Source of the DNA: an uncultured Flavobacteriales bacterium
GTDB taxonomy: Bacteria > Bacteroidota > Bacteroidia > Flavobacteriales_D > Sanyastnellaceae
DNA length: 64,000 bases
NCBI GenBank assembly: GCA_938085105.1
Contig: CALKGK010000002.1
Location: 27,194 to 91,193 of the forward strand
Reading direction: 5' to 3'
Under the pieces are notes generated by a model. That model did not search any database and had not been told where the DNA came from. It saw only the letters and a list, made by a program, of their open reading frames with translations. The position numbers and the translations under genes were made by a program. Shown here piece by piece: positions 37,047 to 45,125 of the stretch. Positions within the stretch are counted from its first letter, which is position 1. Each line of letters opens with the position of its first letter.

Positions 37047-38381
37047 ATGAAAACCAGAAATCTGTTTGTCGTGCTTTCGATGCTCTTGGGAAGCTCAGCA
37101 ATTGCGCAACTCAAAACCGTCGAATTTGAAGAGTACGATCTCAAAAACGGTCTGCACGTGATTCTCCACGAAGACCACAGCACTCCCATCGTTGCCGTTA
37201 CGGTAATGTACCATGTAGGATCAAAAAACGAGAATCCAGAACGTACCGGAATGGCTCACTTTTTCGAGCACTTGCTCTTTGAAGGGTCTGAGAACATTGG
37301 AAGAGGGGAATTTTCTCGCTACGTAGAAAATGCGGGTGGTGTCTTGAATGCCAATACCACCAACGATAGGACCTTTTACTACGAAGTACTTCCGAGTAAC
37401 CAACTCGAATTGGGAATGTGGTTGGAGTCGGAAAGAATGCTTCACGCCAAAGTTGAAAACGAAGGGATTGAAACCCAAAGAGAAGTGGTGAAAGAGGAGA
37501 AACGTCAGCGAATGGACAATCAACCTTACGGATCCTTACTTTCTGAAACCATGAGCAGAGCCTACACCGAGCACCCTTACCAGTGGCCGGTGATTGGTTC
37601 TATGGATCACTTGAACGCAGCTGAGGAAGCTGATTTCATCGACTTTTACAAGACCTTTTATGTACCAAACAATGCGGTGCTTTCGATTGCCGGCGATATT
37701 GACATCGACGAAACGAAAAAGCTCATCAAGAAGTACTTTTCTGCCATTCCACGCGGAACACAAGAAATTCCTCGTCCGGACATCATCGAGCCTGCAAAAA
37801 CAGCCGAAGTGAGGGATACCATTTTGGGGAAAGACCAACTTCCGATGATCGTTCAAGCATACAACATTCCTGCCCAAGGAACGGAAGAGTACTATGCAGT
37901 TGACATGTTGAACCAAGTTTTGAGCGGTGGAGAATCTTCTCGTTTGAACCGCGCTGTGGTGGATGAAAAAGAATTGGCCTTGTTTGCCGGAGCCTTTTCA
38001 TTCGGATTGGAAGATCCAGGTGTGACCTTGGCCTTTTCTTTGGCGAACATGGGAGTAGCTCCTGAAGAAGTTGAAGCAGCCATGAACGCAGAAGTTGAGC
38101 GATTGAAAAACGAGCCGATCAGTGATGAAGAATTGCAGAAGCTCAAAAATCAAATTGAGAACAACTTTGTAAGTTCTAATGCATCCATGGCTGGAATTGC
38201 TGAGAGCTTGGCGAACTATCACATGTATTTTGGTGATGCCAACCTTATCAATACCGAAATCAACCGCTATTTGGCCGTGACGAAAGAAGAAATCATGGAC
38301 GCAGCGAAGAAGTACTACACCGAAAACAATCGTGTTGTATTGTACTTCATGTATGATGAAAGCCTTGAATCGTCCAACTAA
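37047..38381 (+). CDS. M16 family zinc metallopeptidase, catalytic subunit
   Basis: Exported insulinase-type protease. The 444-residue product starts with a signal peptide (MKTRNLFVVLSMLLGSSAIAQ). The inverted zinc motif HFFEH is at residues 71-75 and the third zinc ligand Glu fits E151, 76 residues later, as the family requires. The C-terminal M16_C domain (about 190-430) is complete. Start: ATG at 37047, which gives the signal peptide and follows the -7 box; the frame runs back into the promoter. The partner subunit, lacking the motif, begins 17 bp downstream, so the two probably form a heterodimer in the periplasm or at the outer membrane. Confidence 0.93.
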   Translation: MKTRNLFVVLSMLLGSSAIAQLKTVEFEEYDLKNGLHVILHEDHSTPIVAVTVMYHVGSKNENPERTGMAHFFEHLLFEGSENIGRGEFSRYVENAGGVLNANTTNDRTFYYEVLPSNQLELGMWLESERMLHAKVENEGIETQREVVKEEKRQRMDNQPYGSLLSETMSRAYTEHPYQWPVIGSMDHLNAAEEADFIDFYKTFYVPNNAVLSIAGDIDIDETKKLIKKYFSAIPRGTQEIPRPDIIEPAKTAEVRDTILGKDQLPMIVQAYNIPAQGTEEYYAVDMLNQVLSGGESSRLNRAVVDEKELALFAGAFSFGLEDPGVTLAFSLANMGVAPEEVEAAMNAEVERLKNEPISDEELQKLKNQIENNFVSSNASMAGIAESLANYHMYFGDANLINTEINRYLAVTKEEIMDAAKKYYTENNRVVLYFMYDESLESSN

Positions 38382-38398
38382 TAAATGCACAATAAGAC

Positions 38399-40477
38399 AT
38401 GAAAATTTTTAAATATACCCTCCTCGTCGCCATCAGTGCTTTGTTTGTAGCTTGTGCTGCTCCATTGGACCGATCGGTAGTACCAATGCCCGCTGCTGCA
38501 CCTACTATTCAGCTGGGCGACTATGACACCTTCACCCTAGACAACGGTTTGAAAGTGATTGTAGTTCAAAACAATAAATTGCCCCGTGTTTCTTACCAAC
38601 TTACCGTAGATCGGGATCCTATTTTTGAAGGAGACAAAGCTGGATATGTATCCATGGCTGGAGATCTTTTGAAAAAAGGAACCACCACAAAAAGCAAAGC
38701 AGAAATCGATCAAGCGGTTGATTTTATTGGTGCAGATTTGAGCACTTATTCAAGTGGTGCTTACGGTGCTGCGCTCACCAAACACACCGATGCTCTTTTG
38801 GCTTTGATGTCTGACATCGTGCTCAACCCTGCGTTTCCTCAAGATGAGCTCGACAAGTTGAAAAAGCAAACCATTTCTGGACTCGCTTCTGAAACCACTG
38901 ATGCGAACAGCATTTCTGGAAACATCAGCAATGCCATGTGTTATGGCTTGGATCACCCTTATGGAGAACCTCAAACAGAGAAAACAACAGAAGCGGTTAC
39001 TCGCGACGATTTGGTTACTTACTACAGCACTTTTTTCCGACCAAACATCTCTTACTTGACCATTGTTGGTGACATCACCCCGGAAGCCGCGAAAGCACAA
39101 GCTGAGAAGTATTTCGGAGCATGGGAAAAGGCTGAAGTACCGAGCATGAGCTATGAGAAGCCTGCACTTCCTGAAGGAAATAAAGTATGTTTTGCTCCAT
39201 TGAGTGGTGCTGTGCAGTCGGTAATTGATGTTACATTCCCTGTGGACTTGACTCCTGGAGAAGACGATGCCATTGCTGCTTCTGTTATGAACAGTGTCCT
39301 TGGTGGTGGAGTTTTTGGTGGACGATTGATGCAAAATTTGCGTGAAGACAAAGCCTTTACTTATGGAGCACGATCAAGTTTGAGCTCTGATCCAGTTATT
39401 GGTTCGTTCTCAGCTTTTGCCAGTGTACGTAATGAAGTAACCGACAGCTCTATTGTTGAGTTCCTTTACGAAATCGACCGTCTGGCCAGTGAGCCTATCG
39501 AAGATTCGACACTTCAGTTCATAAAGAACAACATGACCGGAAGTTTTGCCCGCTCTCTTGAGAGTCCGCAAACCATCGCTCGTTTTGCTTTGAACATTGA
39601 ACGTTATGGTTTGCCGAAGGATTACTACGCAACCTACCTCAGTAAACTAGAAGCGGTAAGCAAAGAAGATGTGTTGCGCGTTGCACGTAAATTCTTGCGC
39701 TCTGAAAACGCTTACATCACCGTTGTTGGGAACAAGGAAGAAGTAGCCGAGAAATTGGAACGCTTCAGCTACGATGGAAAGGTTAAATTCCTCGACATCT
39801 ACGGTAGAGATTATGTAGACCTCGCTCCTGCTCCTGAAGGGATGACTGGAAAAGACGTTGTATTGAACTATGTAGAAGCCATTGGTGGTGTTGATGCATT
39901 GGCCAAGGTTAAGAGCACCAGCATGAGCGGTGAAATGGACATGGGGCAAGTTATCAGCCTTACTCAAAAGACCAAAGACAACAGCATGTTGAGCATGGAA
40001 ATGAGCATGGGTGGAATGGTTGTTATGCAACAAGTATTCGACGGTAAAGCCGGTATGGTAGCTCAGATGGGACAAAAAGTTGCAATGGAAGAAGAAGAGT
40101 TGGCTTCAATGAAAAAGCAAGCAGATTTGCTTTACGAAGCCAAATTGGACGACTACGGAACCACTGCTGAACTCAAAGGAATTGGAAGCTTTGACGAAAA
40201 ACCAGCCTACGTGGTTGAAATGACGGAAAAAGATGGTACAGTTTCAACAGTCTACTTCAGTGTAGAAAACGGACTCAAGGTATTTGAGACCAGCACAGAA
40301 AGCACTCCACAAGGAGACATGGTAATTGCTACTACCTACAAAGAGTACATGGAGGTCAAAGGAGTAAAATTCCCTAAAGTGATCTCTCAAACAGTTGGTC
40401 CGCAAAGCTTTGTGATCACCTACAATGAGATTTTGGTGAACCCAAGATTGAAAAACAGTGATTTTAGCGTGAACTAA
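38399..40477 (+). CDS. M16 family non-catalytic partner, lipoprotein with extra C-terminal domain
   Basis: Lipoprotein of 692 residues: MKIFKYTLLVAISALFVACAA has a lipobox (FVAC, Cys at 19). Residues about 45-460 form two M16 halves. At the place of the HxxEH motif the sequence is GYVSMAGDLLKKGT, so it cannot bind zinc there; it keeps the R/Y-type pair region (GGRLMQNLREDKAFTYGARS) used by inactive partners. Residues about 480-690 are an added domain (VLNYVEAIGGVDALAKVKST and following strands) similar to the LolA/LppX-like fold found in many Bacteroidota proteins. Lies in an operon with the catalytic subunit 17 bp upstream; ends at a strong terminator. Confidence 0.9.
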   Translation: MKIFKYTLLVAISALFVACAAPLDRSVVPMPAAAPTIQLGDYDTFTLDNGLKVIVVQNNKLPRVSYQLTVDRDPIFEGDKAGYVSMAGDLLKKGTTTKSKAEIDQAVDFIGADLSTYSSGAYGAALTKHTDALLALMSDIVLNPAFPQDELDKLKKQTISGLASETTDANSISGNISNAMCYGLDHPYGEPQTEKTTEAVTRDDLVTYYSTFFRPNISYLTIVGDITPEAAKAQAEKYFGAWEKAEVPSMSYEKPALPEGNKVCFAPLSGAVQSVIDVTFPVDLTPGEDDAIAASVMNSVLGGGVFGGRLMQNLREDKAFTYGARSSLSSDPVIGSFSAFASVRNEVTDSSIVEFLYEIDRLASEPIEDSTLQFIKNNMTGSFARSLESPQTIARFALNIERYGLPKDYYATYLSKLEAVSKEDVLRVARKFLRSENAYITVVGNKEEVAEKLERFSYDGKVKFLDIYGRDYVDLAPAPEGMTGKDVVLNYVEAIGGVDALAKVKSTSMSGEMDMGQVISLTQKTKDNSMLSMEMSMGGMVVMQQVFDGKAGMVAQMGQKVAMEEEELASMKKQADLLYEAKLDDYGTTAELKGIGSFDEKPAYVVEMTEKDGTVSTVYFSVENGLKVFETSTESTPQGDMVIATTYKEYMEVKGVKFPKVISQTVGPQSFVITYNEILVNPRLKNSDFSVN

Positions 40478-40501
40478 GCCCAAAAGCTTTTAACTATTTA
40501 T

Positions 40502-40536
40502 AAAGACAGATCCTTCCGAGGGTCTGTCTTTTTTTT
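40502..40536 (+). terminator. Terminator of the M16 operon
   Basis: Stem AAAGACAGA/TCTGTCTTT with inner CC/GG pairs, followed by T8 in total, 24 bp after the stop codon. Confidence 0.9.
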
Positions 40537-40554
40537 GCCCCAATAATGTATCGC

Positions 40555-40655
40555 CGGCTGAGCGGAGCCGAAGCCAGGCCAGGCCAAGGCCAAGCCAAAA
40601 CCAAAACCAAAGCCGAAGCCAAAACCCACACAACCCAAGCCAAAACAACAGCTCA
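40555..40655 (+). repeat. Low-complexity GCCAAG/AACC repeat tract led by a GC-rich hairpin
   Basis: Begins with a hairpin CGGCT-GAGCGG-AGCCG (40555-40570), then about 15 imperfect units of 5-6 nt (GCCAG, GCCAAG, ACCAAA, GCCAAAA). Open frames across it give only Ala/Lys/Thr/Gln runs. It fills most of the gap between the M16 terminator and the promoter of the gene at 40700. Confidence 0.75.
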
Positions 40656-40687
40656 CATCAACATTTTCATCTTCGCCACCACTCCAC

Positions 40688-40695
40688 TAACTTCG
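40688..40695 (+). promoter_or_regulatory. -7-like box of the PorT-like gene, likely leaderless
   Basis: TAACTTCG, seven of eight positions of TAnnTTTG, ending 4 nt before the ATG at 40700. Confidence 0.4.
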
Positions 40696-40699
40696 CGGT

Positions 40700-41362
40700 A
40701 TGAGAAACACCAATCACTTGACCTTGTTGGCTGGCCTTTGTTGCCTGCTCTTACTGATGTTAGGAACAAGAACATTTGCTCAGGACATGGACGAAAAACC
40801 AGTAAAATGGGGCTTTAATTTCGGACCTTCCTTCGCGTGGTATGCCGGCGATGCAAATCCTTCAGAGGAAGTAAAAAATGTATATCGAAGTGCTGAAATT
40901 ACTTCGGGCTTTGGCGCATCTGCAGGAATTACGGTGCAAGTGAAGGTCAAAGAGCAATGGTACTTTCGTCCGCAAGTGAACTTCACCTTTCTAAGAAATC
41001 GTCTACAATTTGTAGAAAACGATGTGCGAAAAAAGGGCTTCGACCTCTACCCCATCACCATAGATATCCCTTTACACATTGCCTTTTCAGCCAGAAAAAA
41101 GTGGGAGTACATCGCAGGCATAAAACCCATGTTTCTAGCTCCAAACTTCGACAATTCTGACATCAAAAGTCCGAATTTCAACCTTACAGCAGACCTTGGT
41201 ATTGCCTTCCCAGTGAACATTGGAGAGCACGGAAAATTCCTCGTAGAATGGACCTCTGGCATGATGTTGATCTCTCCAATTCCCGAATCAGATAACATCC
41301 ACACCCAATGGTTTTCTTCCCCCGTAAGGTACCAAACCGGTTTTCGCATTCATCTCTACTAA
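40700..41362 (+). CDS. PorT-family outer-membrane beta-barrel protein
   Basis: Outer-membrane barrel of 220 residues. Signal peptide MRNTNHLTLLAGLCCLLLLM...FAQ, then the layout of the OMP_b-brl_2/PorT group: WGFNFGPSFAWYAGDAN, GFGASAGITVQVKVKEQWYFRPQVNF, YPITIDIPLHIAF, and a final strand YQTGFRIHLY with aromatic C-terminus. True PorT is needed for type IX secretion, but this family has many members of other or unknown function, so I do not assign the symbol. The upstream ATG at 40546 lies in the repeat tract and is in another frame. ftsE follows 63 bp later with its own promoter-like box. Confidence 0.82.
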   Translation: MRNTNHLTLLAGLCCLLLLMLGTRTFAQDMDEKPVKWGFNFGPSFAWYAGDANPSEEVKNVYRSAEITSGFGASAGITVQVKVKEQWYFRPQVNFTFLRNRLQFVENDVRKKGFDLYPITIDIPLHIAFSARKKWEYIAGIKPMFLAPNFDNSDIKSPNFNLTADLGIAFPVNIGEHGKFLVEWTSGMMLISPIPESDNIHTQWFSSPVRYQTGFRIHLY

Positions 41363-41413
41363 GCTCTGTTTATAATTAATCGTTTGCAATTCCATCACAC
41401 AAAAGCAATTCCG

Positions 41414-41421
41414 TAATTTTC
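41414..41421 (+). promoter_or_regulatory. -7-like box of ftsE, likely leaderless
   Basis: TAATTTTC, seven of eight positions of TAnnTTTG, ending 4 nt before the ATG at 41426. Confidence 0.4.
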
Positions 41422-41425
41422 AAGC

Positions 41426-42133
41426 ATGGAAACAGCGCACACCGTTCAGATCAAACAACTGCAAATTGCCCAGAAAGAGAACCTCATTTTGAAAGATGTG
41501 GACCTTGAAATTGCTGCAGGCGAGTTTGTTTACCTCATTGGAAAAACCGGTAGTGGTAAAAGTAGTTTGCTCAAAACGCTTTATGGTGAATTGAAGGTAA
41601 AAGACGGCAGCGCCAGTGTTTGTGGCTATGAGCTAAATGGATTGAAGAAAAAGAACATTCCGTTTTTGCGAAGAAAATTGGGCATCGTTTTTCAAGATTT
41701 TGAACTGCTCACCGATCGAAACGTGCACGATAACCTCAAATTTGTTTTGAAAGCTACCGGCTGGAAAAGCAAAAGCGAGATGAAGGAACGCATCGACGAG
41801 GTGCTCGCTAAAGTAGGTTTGGACACCAAAGGCTACAAGATGCCCTATGAACTGTCCGGCGGAGAACAACAACGTGTAGCCATTGCCCGAGCTTTGTTGA
41901 ACGAGCCCGAATTGATTTTGGCAGATGAGCCCACCGGAAACCTTGATCCTGCCACCACTGAAGGAATCCTGAAACTCTTGTTCAGCATTTCTGAAGGTGG
42001 AAAAAGTGTGATCATGGCTACCCACGACTACGCCAGCATGAAACGCTTTGAAGCGCGAACTTTGGTGTGCATGAACGGCGAGTTGAAAGACCGCTCACAA
42101 GTCAACTACCCCACAGATTTTGCCTCCATTTGA
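41426..42133 (+). CDS. ftsE: Cell-division ATP-binding protein FtsE
   Basis: ABC ATPase that with FtsX controls peptidoglycan hydrolysis at the division site. The 235 residues contain Walker A GKTGSGKSSLL (about 39-49), the FtsE-like block LRRKLGIVFQDFELLTDRNVHDNLKFVL, the signature LSGGEQQRVAIARAL, Walker B LILADEPTGNLD and the H-loop ATHD. The FQDFELLTDRNVHDN segment points to FtsE rather than LolD. No ftsX gene is adjacent, so the partner is encoded elsewhere. The stop codon overlaps the TTG start of the following glycosyltransferase (TTGA). Confidence 0.9.
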   Translation: METAHTVQIKQLQIAQKENLILKDVDLEIAAGEFVYLIGKTGSGKSSLLKTLYGELKVKDGSASVCGYELNGLKKKNIPFLRRKLGIVFQDFELLTDRNVHDNLKFVLKATGWKSKSEMKERIDEVLAKVGLDTKGYKMPYELSGGEQQRVAIARALLNEPELILADEPTGNLDPATTEGILKLLFSISEGGKSVIMATHDYASMKRFEARTLVCMNGELKDRSQVNYPTDFASI

Positions 42134-42858
42134 GTAAAGCGCTCTCAATAATCGTCCCCGTTTACAACGCAGCGAAGAGCATTTCCCAAACCCTTCACTC
42201 CATCTGTAATTTGCCAAAAGATTGGGTGGAAATCATCGTGATTGATGGCGAATCGCACGATGAATCGCATACCATTATTTCGGAGTTCATGGTGAGCATT
42301 GATCATTTGATCGTGGCCAAAGACAAAGGGGTTTACGACGCAATGAACAAGGGATTAAAGATCGCTTCTGGAAGGTGGTTGTTGTTCTTAGGAGCAGACG
42401 ATGTTTTAGAAGACAAATCACTTTTGCTATCGATGATTGAGCAACCATCGGGGAAAGAACGTTTGCGCATCGCTGGTGTGAAGAACACGGATGCAGATCA
42501 CTCTAGAACTCCGGAGTTCTATCCTCCAAGGTGGGACAAAAGCCTCTTTTGGCGAAATACTGCTCACCATCAAGGCATCCTCTACCATCGGAGCTTATTT
42601 GAACAGTGGAAATACGAACTGCGCTATCCGATTTTAGCAGATTATCACCTCAACTTGAAGCTATTTCAAAAAGGAATTACGGCCCAATTGTTTGCTGGAA
42701 CCTTGGTGATCAGCAAAGCACAAGGATTGAGCAAACGCTTCGACATGGCACTGTACCAAGAAGAATGGCGGGTGAAAAAAGATGTGGTTCAGGGGGTGAA
42801 AAAGTGGTTCCAACCTACTTGGTTGGTGTTGAAGTTTTTGTACAAAAAGGTTTTTTGA
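42130..42858 (+). CDS. Family 2 glycosyltransferase
   Basis: Cytosolic-face sugar transferase (GT-A fold) for cell-surface polysaccharide. The 242 residues open with LSKALSIIVPVYNAAKSISQTLHSI, the GT2 nucleotide-sugar site, and have the metal-site region DKGVYDAMNKGLKIASGRWLLFLGADD typical of WcaA/colanic-acid-type enzymes. The only in-frame start near the conserved N-terminus is the TTG at 42130, overlapping the ftsE stop by 4 bases; the upstream frame lies within ftsE. The product ends with a basic, hydrophobic tail (WLVLKFLYKKVF). The donor and acceptor are unknown. A four-copy palindrome array follows directly. Confidence 0.88.
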   Translation: MSKALSIIVPVYNAAKSISQTLHSICNLPKDWVEIIVIDGESHDESHTIISEFMVSIDHLIVAKDKGVYDAMNKGLKIASGRWLLFLGADDVLEDKSLLLSMIEQPSGKERLRIAGVKNTDADHSRTPEFYPPRWDKSLFWRNTAHHQGILYHRSLFEQWKYELRYPILADYHLNLKLFQKGITAQLFAGTLVISKAQGLSKRFDMALYQEEWRVKKDVVQGVKKWFQPTWLVLKFLYKKVF

Positions 42859-42865
42859 GGGGGGC

Positions 42866-42975
42866 GAGGACGGGTGAGCGGACGGGTGCGACACGTCCTT
42901 TTCGGGACGGGTGCGACACGTCCTTTTCGGGGACGGGTGCGACACGTCCTTTTCAGGGACGGGTGCGACACGTCC
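42866..42975 (+). repeat. Tandem array of the dispersed palindrome (four copies)
   Basis: GGACGGGTGCGACACGTCC occurs exactly at 42880-42898, 42905-42923, 42931-42949 and 42957-42975, each followed by TTTTC and 1-2 bases, a 25-26 bp period. A partial copy (GGACGGGTGAGC) starts at 42868. Each core can fold (GGACG/CGTCC plus GT/AC with one mismatch). The array fills the gap between two convergent glycosyltransferase genes, and the TTTTCA of its last copy supplies the stop codon of the minus-strand gene. Confidence 0.9.
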
Positions 42976-42978
42976 TTT

Positions 42979-44079
42979 TCAGGGGAGGAGGTCGTCGATG
43001 ACTTTCACCTCTTGTTGCCAGTGGAACTTCTTTTGGGCTTGTTGAAGAGCGGTTTTGAAGGGCTCTTTTCCCATGGTCTCCATCTTTTGAAGCGCTTGGG
43101 CGATGGATTGGGGCTCACACTTTTCGATGCAGATTCCAATGCCTTCTTGCTTCACTACCCTGCCTACTTCAGGTAAATCAGTAGCCAAAACGGGGATTCC
43201 GGCGTGGACGTAGTCAAAGATTTTATTGGGCAAAGAATAGAGGTAGTTGAAATACAGCCCTTTGTCCAGTGTTAAACCAAGATCTGCGGCTGCGGTGTAT
43301 GCTTTCAGTTCTAGATATGGCAATTTATCCTTGATGATGATGCGATCTTCCAAACCCCGTTCCTTCACCCACGCTTTCGCTGCTTCGTGTTCCTCTCCTG
43401 CCCCAATGAGCAACAACTGAAAACGTTCAGGCAAAAGTGGTATGGCGGCTACAGCTTCCAATGCCCCTCGGTCGATGTCCAAAAAAGCACCTTGCAAAAT
43501 CGCTATGTACTTGTTATCATCCAAACCCAAGTCGGCCCGACTGGTGGGCGTGAAATGATCCTGATATTCGGGCACGTTTCGAAGTACCTTCACAGGAATG
43601 CCGTATTTCTTTTCGTAGATCTCAGCGATGCTTTGATTGACAGTGCTAACTCGCTGAAGCTTTGGAAAGCAAAATTTTTCGATCCGCTCCCAGGTCCGCT
43701 TTTGGAAACTCCTTCCCTCCAGTCCTGCCGCTTCTGTGAAGTACTCATGGCTGTCGTAAAACAGATCGATTCCCTTCAGTTTAGATACTAAAAAAGCAGG
43801 CAAGAGCGTATCAAGATCGTTGGCCCAAATGAGGTCGGCTTTCCTGAACAATAAGAAGAAGAACAAACGGAGGTTCAAAGCAGCATAAAAGAGCGCCCCT
43901 CGGTCAAAAAAGAGTTGGAAACGTACAAAAGGATAAGGTCTTTCCATTGCTACACTGCTCTTCAACTTTCTCCCCACAAGCAAAGGTTTGAAGCCGCGTT
44001 CGATCAGGGCATCACACGTTTTCCTTACGCGTTGATCGTGGGATAAATCGTTGGATACGAGAACAATGACCCGCTTCAT
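42979..44079 (-). CDS. Family 4-like glycosyltransferase (GT-B fold)
   Basis: Retaining glycosyltransferase for surface polysaccharide or lipopolysaccharide. The 366 residues have the GT-B two-domain layout: N-terminal half beginning MKRVIVLVSNDLSHDQRVRKT, with HDQRVRK typical of GT4 enzymes, and a C-terminal nucleotide-sugar domain (QLLLIGAGEEHEAAKAWVKE; SLPNKIFDYVHAGIPVLATDLPEV, the E-x7-E-like donor region with PNKIFDY). The last residue is Pro, after which the TGA stop comes from the adjoining repeat array. It starts immediately after the exonuclease gene's stop (TAAATG), so the two are co-transcribed. Confidence 0.9.
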   Translation of the reverse strand: MKRVIVLVSNDLSHDQRVRKTCDALIERGFKPLLVGRKLKSSVAMERPYPFVRFQLFFDRGALFYAALNLRLFFFLLFRKADLIWANDLDTLLPAFLVSKLKGIDLFYDSHEYFTEAAGLEGRSFQKRTWERIEKFCFPKLQRVSTVNQSIAEIYEKKYGIPVKVLRNVPEYQDHFTPTSRADLGLDDNKYIAILQGAFLDIDRGALEAVAAIPLLPERFQLLLIGAGEEHEAAKAWVKERGLEDRIIIKDKLPYLELKAYTAAADLGLTLDKGLYFNYLYSLPNKIFDYVHAGIPVLATDLPEVGRVVKQEGIGICIEKCEPQSIAQALQKMETMGKEPFKTALQQAQKKFHWQQEVKVIDDLLP

Positions 44080-44907
44080 TTAGAGGGCTTTTCCATTTTT
44101 GATATCGCTAAGCACTTTTTTGGTGTAAAGTGGGAAATCTCCTTGCATCATCCACCCGTAGTAGCCAGAATCTCGGTCGAGAACATCTTTCACTGCTTGT
44201 CCACGGTACTTCCCAAAATTGAAGACTGGGATTTTATTTTCATTGTAAACGATTCTCCCGAGGAGGTCGACATTGTTGGTACGCTGACAAAATTCATGCA
44301 GCTGATCCATGTCGTTCACAATGGGTTTGCTTTCCACTCCTTTTTTGTCGGTAAAAACGGTATCTGCGTAGCGTTCAACCTGCGCTTCGAAGATCTCGTA
44401 AGTAGCCATGGTATCAGCCAAAGCTTCATGGGCACCTTCTAGGTTCTTGTTGCAGTAAAATTGGTATCCAGCTCCTAAGGTACGTTGCTCCATCATGTGA
44501 AAAATCACTTGAGCGTCGATCAGGTTGCGATCTTCCACACTAAAATCAATCCCTGCGCGCAAGAACTCTTCCGCCAATAATGGAATGTCGAATCGGTTGC
44601 TATTGAACCCTCCCAAATCACAGCCGTGGATGAATTTGAAGAACTTGGGCGCCATCTCTTTAAAGGTGGGAGCGTCTTTCACATCTTCGGTATATACCCC
44701 GTGAATCATGGATGTTTCCAATGGAATTTCTTGTTCAGGGTTGATGAGAATGCGGTGTTCTTTTCCTCGTTTTTCAGGCCGCTGAATAATGCTGCCATCG
44801 GGCATGATTTTCACGAAGGCAATTTCAACTATTCGATCGCTAGCAACATTGGTTCCCGTAGTTTCAAGGTCAAAAAATACGAGGGGCTTTTTGAGGTTCA
44901 ATTTCAT
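44080..44907 (-). CDS. DnaQ-like DEDDh 3'-5' exonuclease
   Basis: Exonuclease of the DNA polymerase III epsilon type. In 275 residues, motif I (FFDLETTG), motif II (GFNSNRFDIPLL) and motif III (HEALADT, the DEDDh His and Asp) are all present in residues 8-165. The remaining ~110 residues form an extra C-terminal part with FNFGKYRGQAVKDVLDRDSGYYGWM, a short motif also found after the exonuclease domain in other Bacteroidota proteins; its role is unknown. It may act in repair or RNA processing rather than as the polymerase proofreader. The -7-like box at 44912-44919 suggests a leaderless mRNA. Confidence 0.88.
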   Translation of the reverse strand: MKLNLKKPLVFFDLETTGTNVASDRIVEIAFVKIMPDGSIIQRPEKRGKEHRILINPEQEIPLETSMIHGVYTEDVKDAPTFKEMAPKFFKFIHGCDLGGFNSNRFDIPLLAEEFLRAGIDFSVEDRNLIDAQVIFHMMEQRTLGAGYQFYCNKNLEGAHEALADTMATYEIFEAQVERYADTVFTDKKGVESKPIVNDMDQLHEFCQRTNNVDLLGRIVYNENKIPVFNFGKYRGQAVKDVLDRDSGYYGWMMQGDFPLYTKKVLSDIKNGKAL

Positions 44908-44911
44908 TCTT

Positions 44912-44919
44912 CGAAAATA
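44912..44919 (-). promoter_or_regulatory. -7-like box of the exonuclease gene, likely leaderless
   Basis: On the minus strand TATTTTCG, seven of eight positions of TAnnTTTG, 4 nt before the ATG at 44907. Confidence 0.4.
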
Positions 44920-45071
44920 GAAAAAGCCCGTGGAAACGCCGTCGATTTTGTCGTCAATCCTCCAGCCAAAGAAAAATTCCTAGTTATAAATACGAAGCGC
45001 AAGAAAAATGACGTTCTAAATACGAGTAGAGTAGTCAGTTAAAGCCACGGTTTTAGCTGTTAAGCAGAAAC

Positions 45072-45099
45072 GAAAAAGCCCTCCAAAGAGGGCTTTTTC
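45072..45099. terminator. Bidirectional-looking terminator
   Basis: Perfect 12-bp stem GAAAAAGCCCTC/GAGGGCTTTTTC with a CAAA loop and A/T runs on both sides. Both neighbouring genes are on the minus strand; it ends the PD40 gene at 45126 before the exonuclease promoter. Confidence 0.85.
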
Positions 45100-45125
45100 T
45101 GTGCAATCAAATGTTTTTTTCCCAC

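Noticed and set aside
40546..40818. 90-codon frame starting MYRRLSGAEARPGQG
   Set aside because: Product of the short-unit repeat tract, overlapping the start of the PorT-like gene in another frame.
40700..41362. Assigning this barrel as the type IX secretion gene porT
   Set aside because: Family resemblance only; porT's usual neighbours are absent and many barrel proteins share the same fold.
42866..42975. CRISPR-like appearance of the four-copy array
   Set aside because: Repeats are 19 nt with 6-7-nt nearly identical spacers, so there is no room for CRISPR spacers, and no cas gene is nearby.
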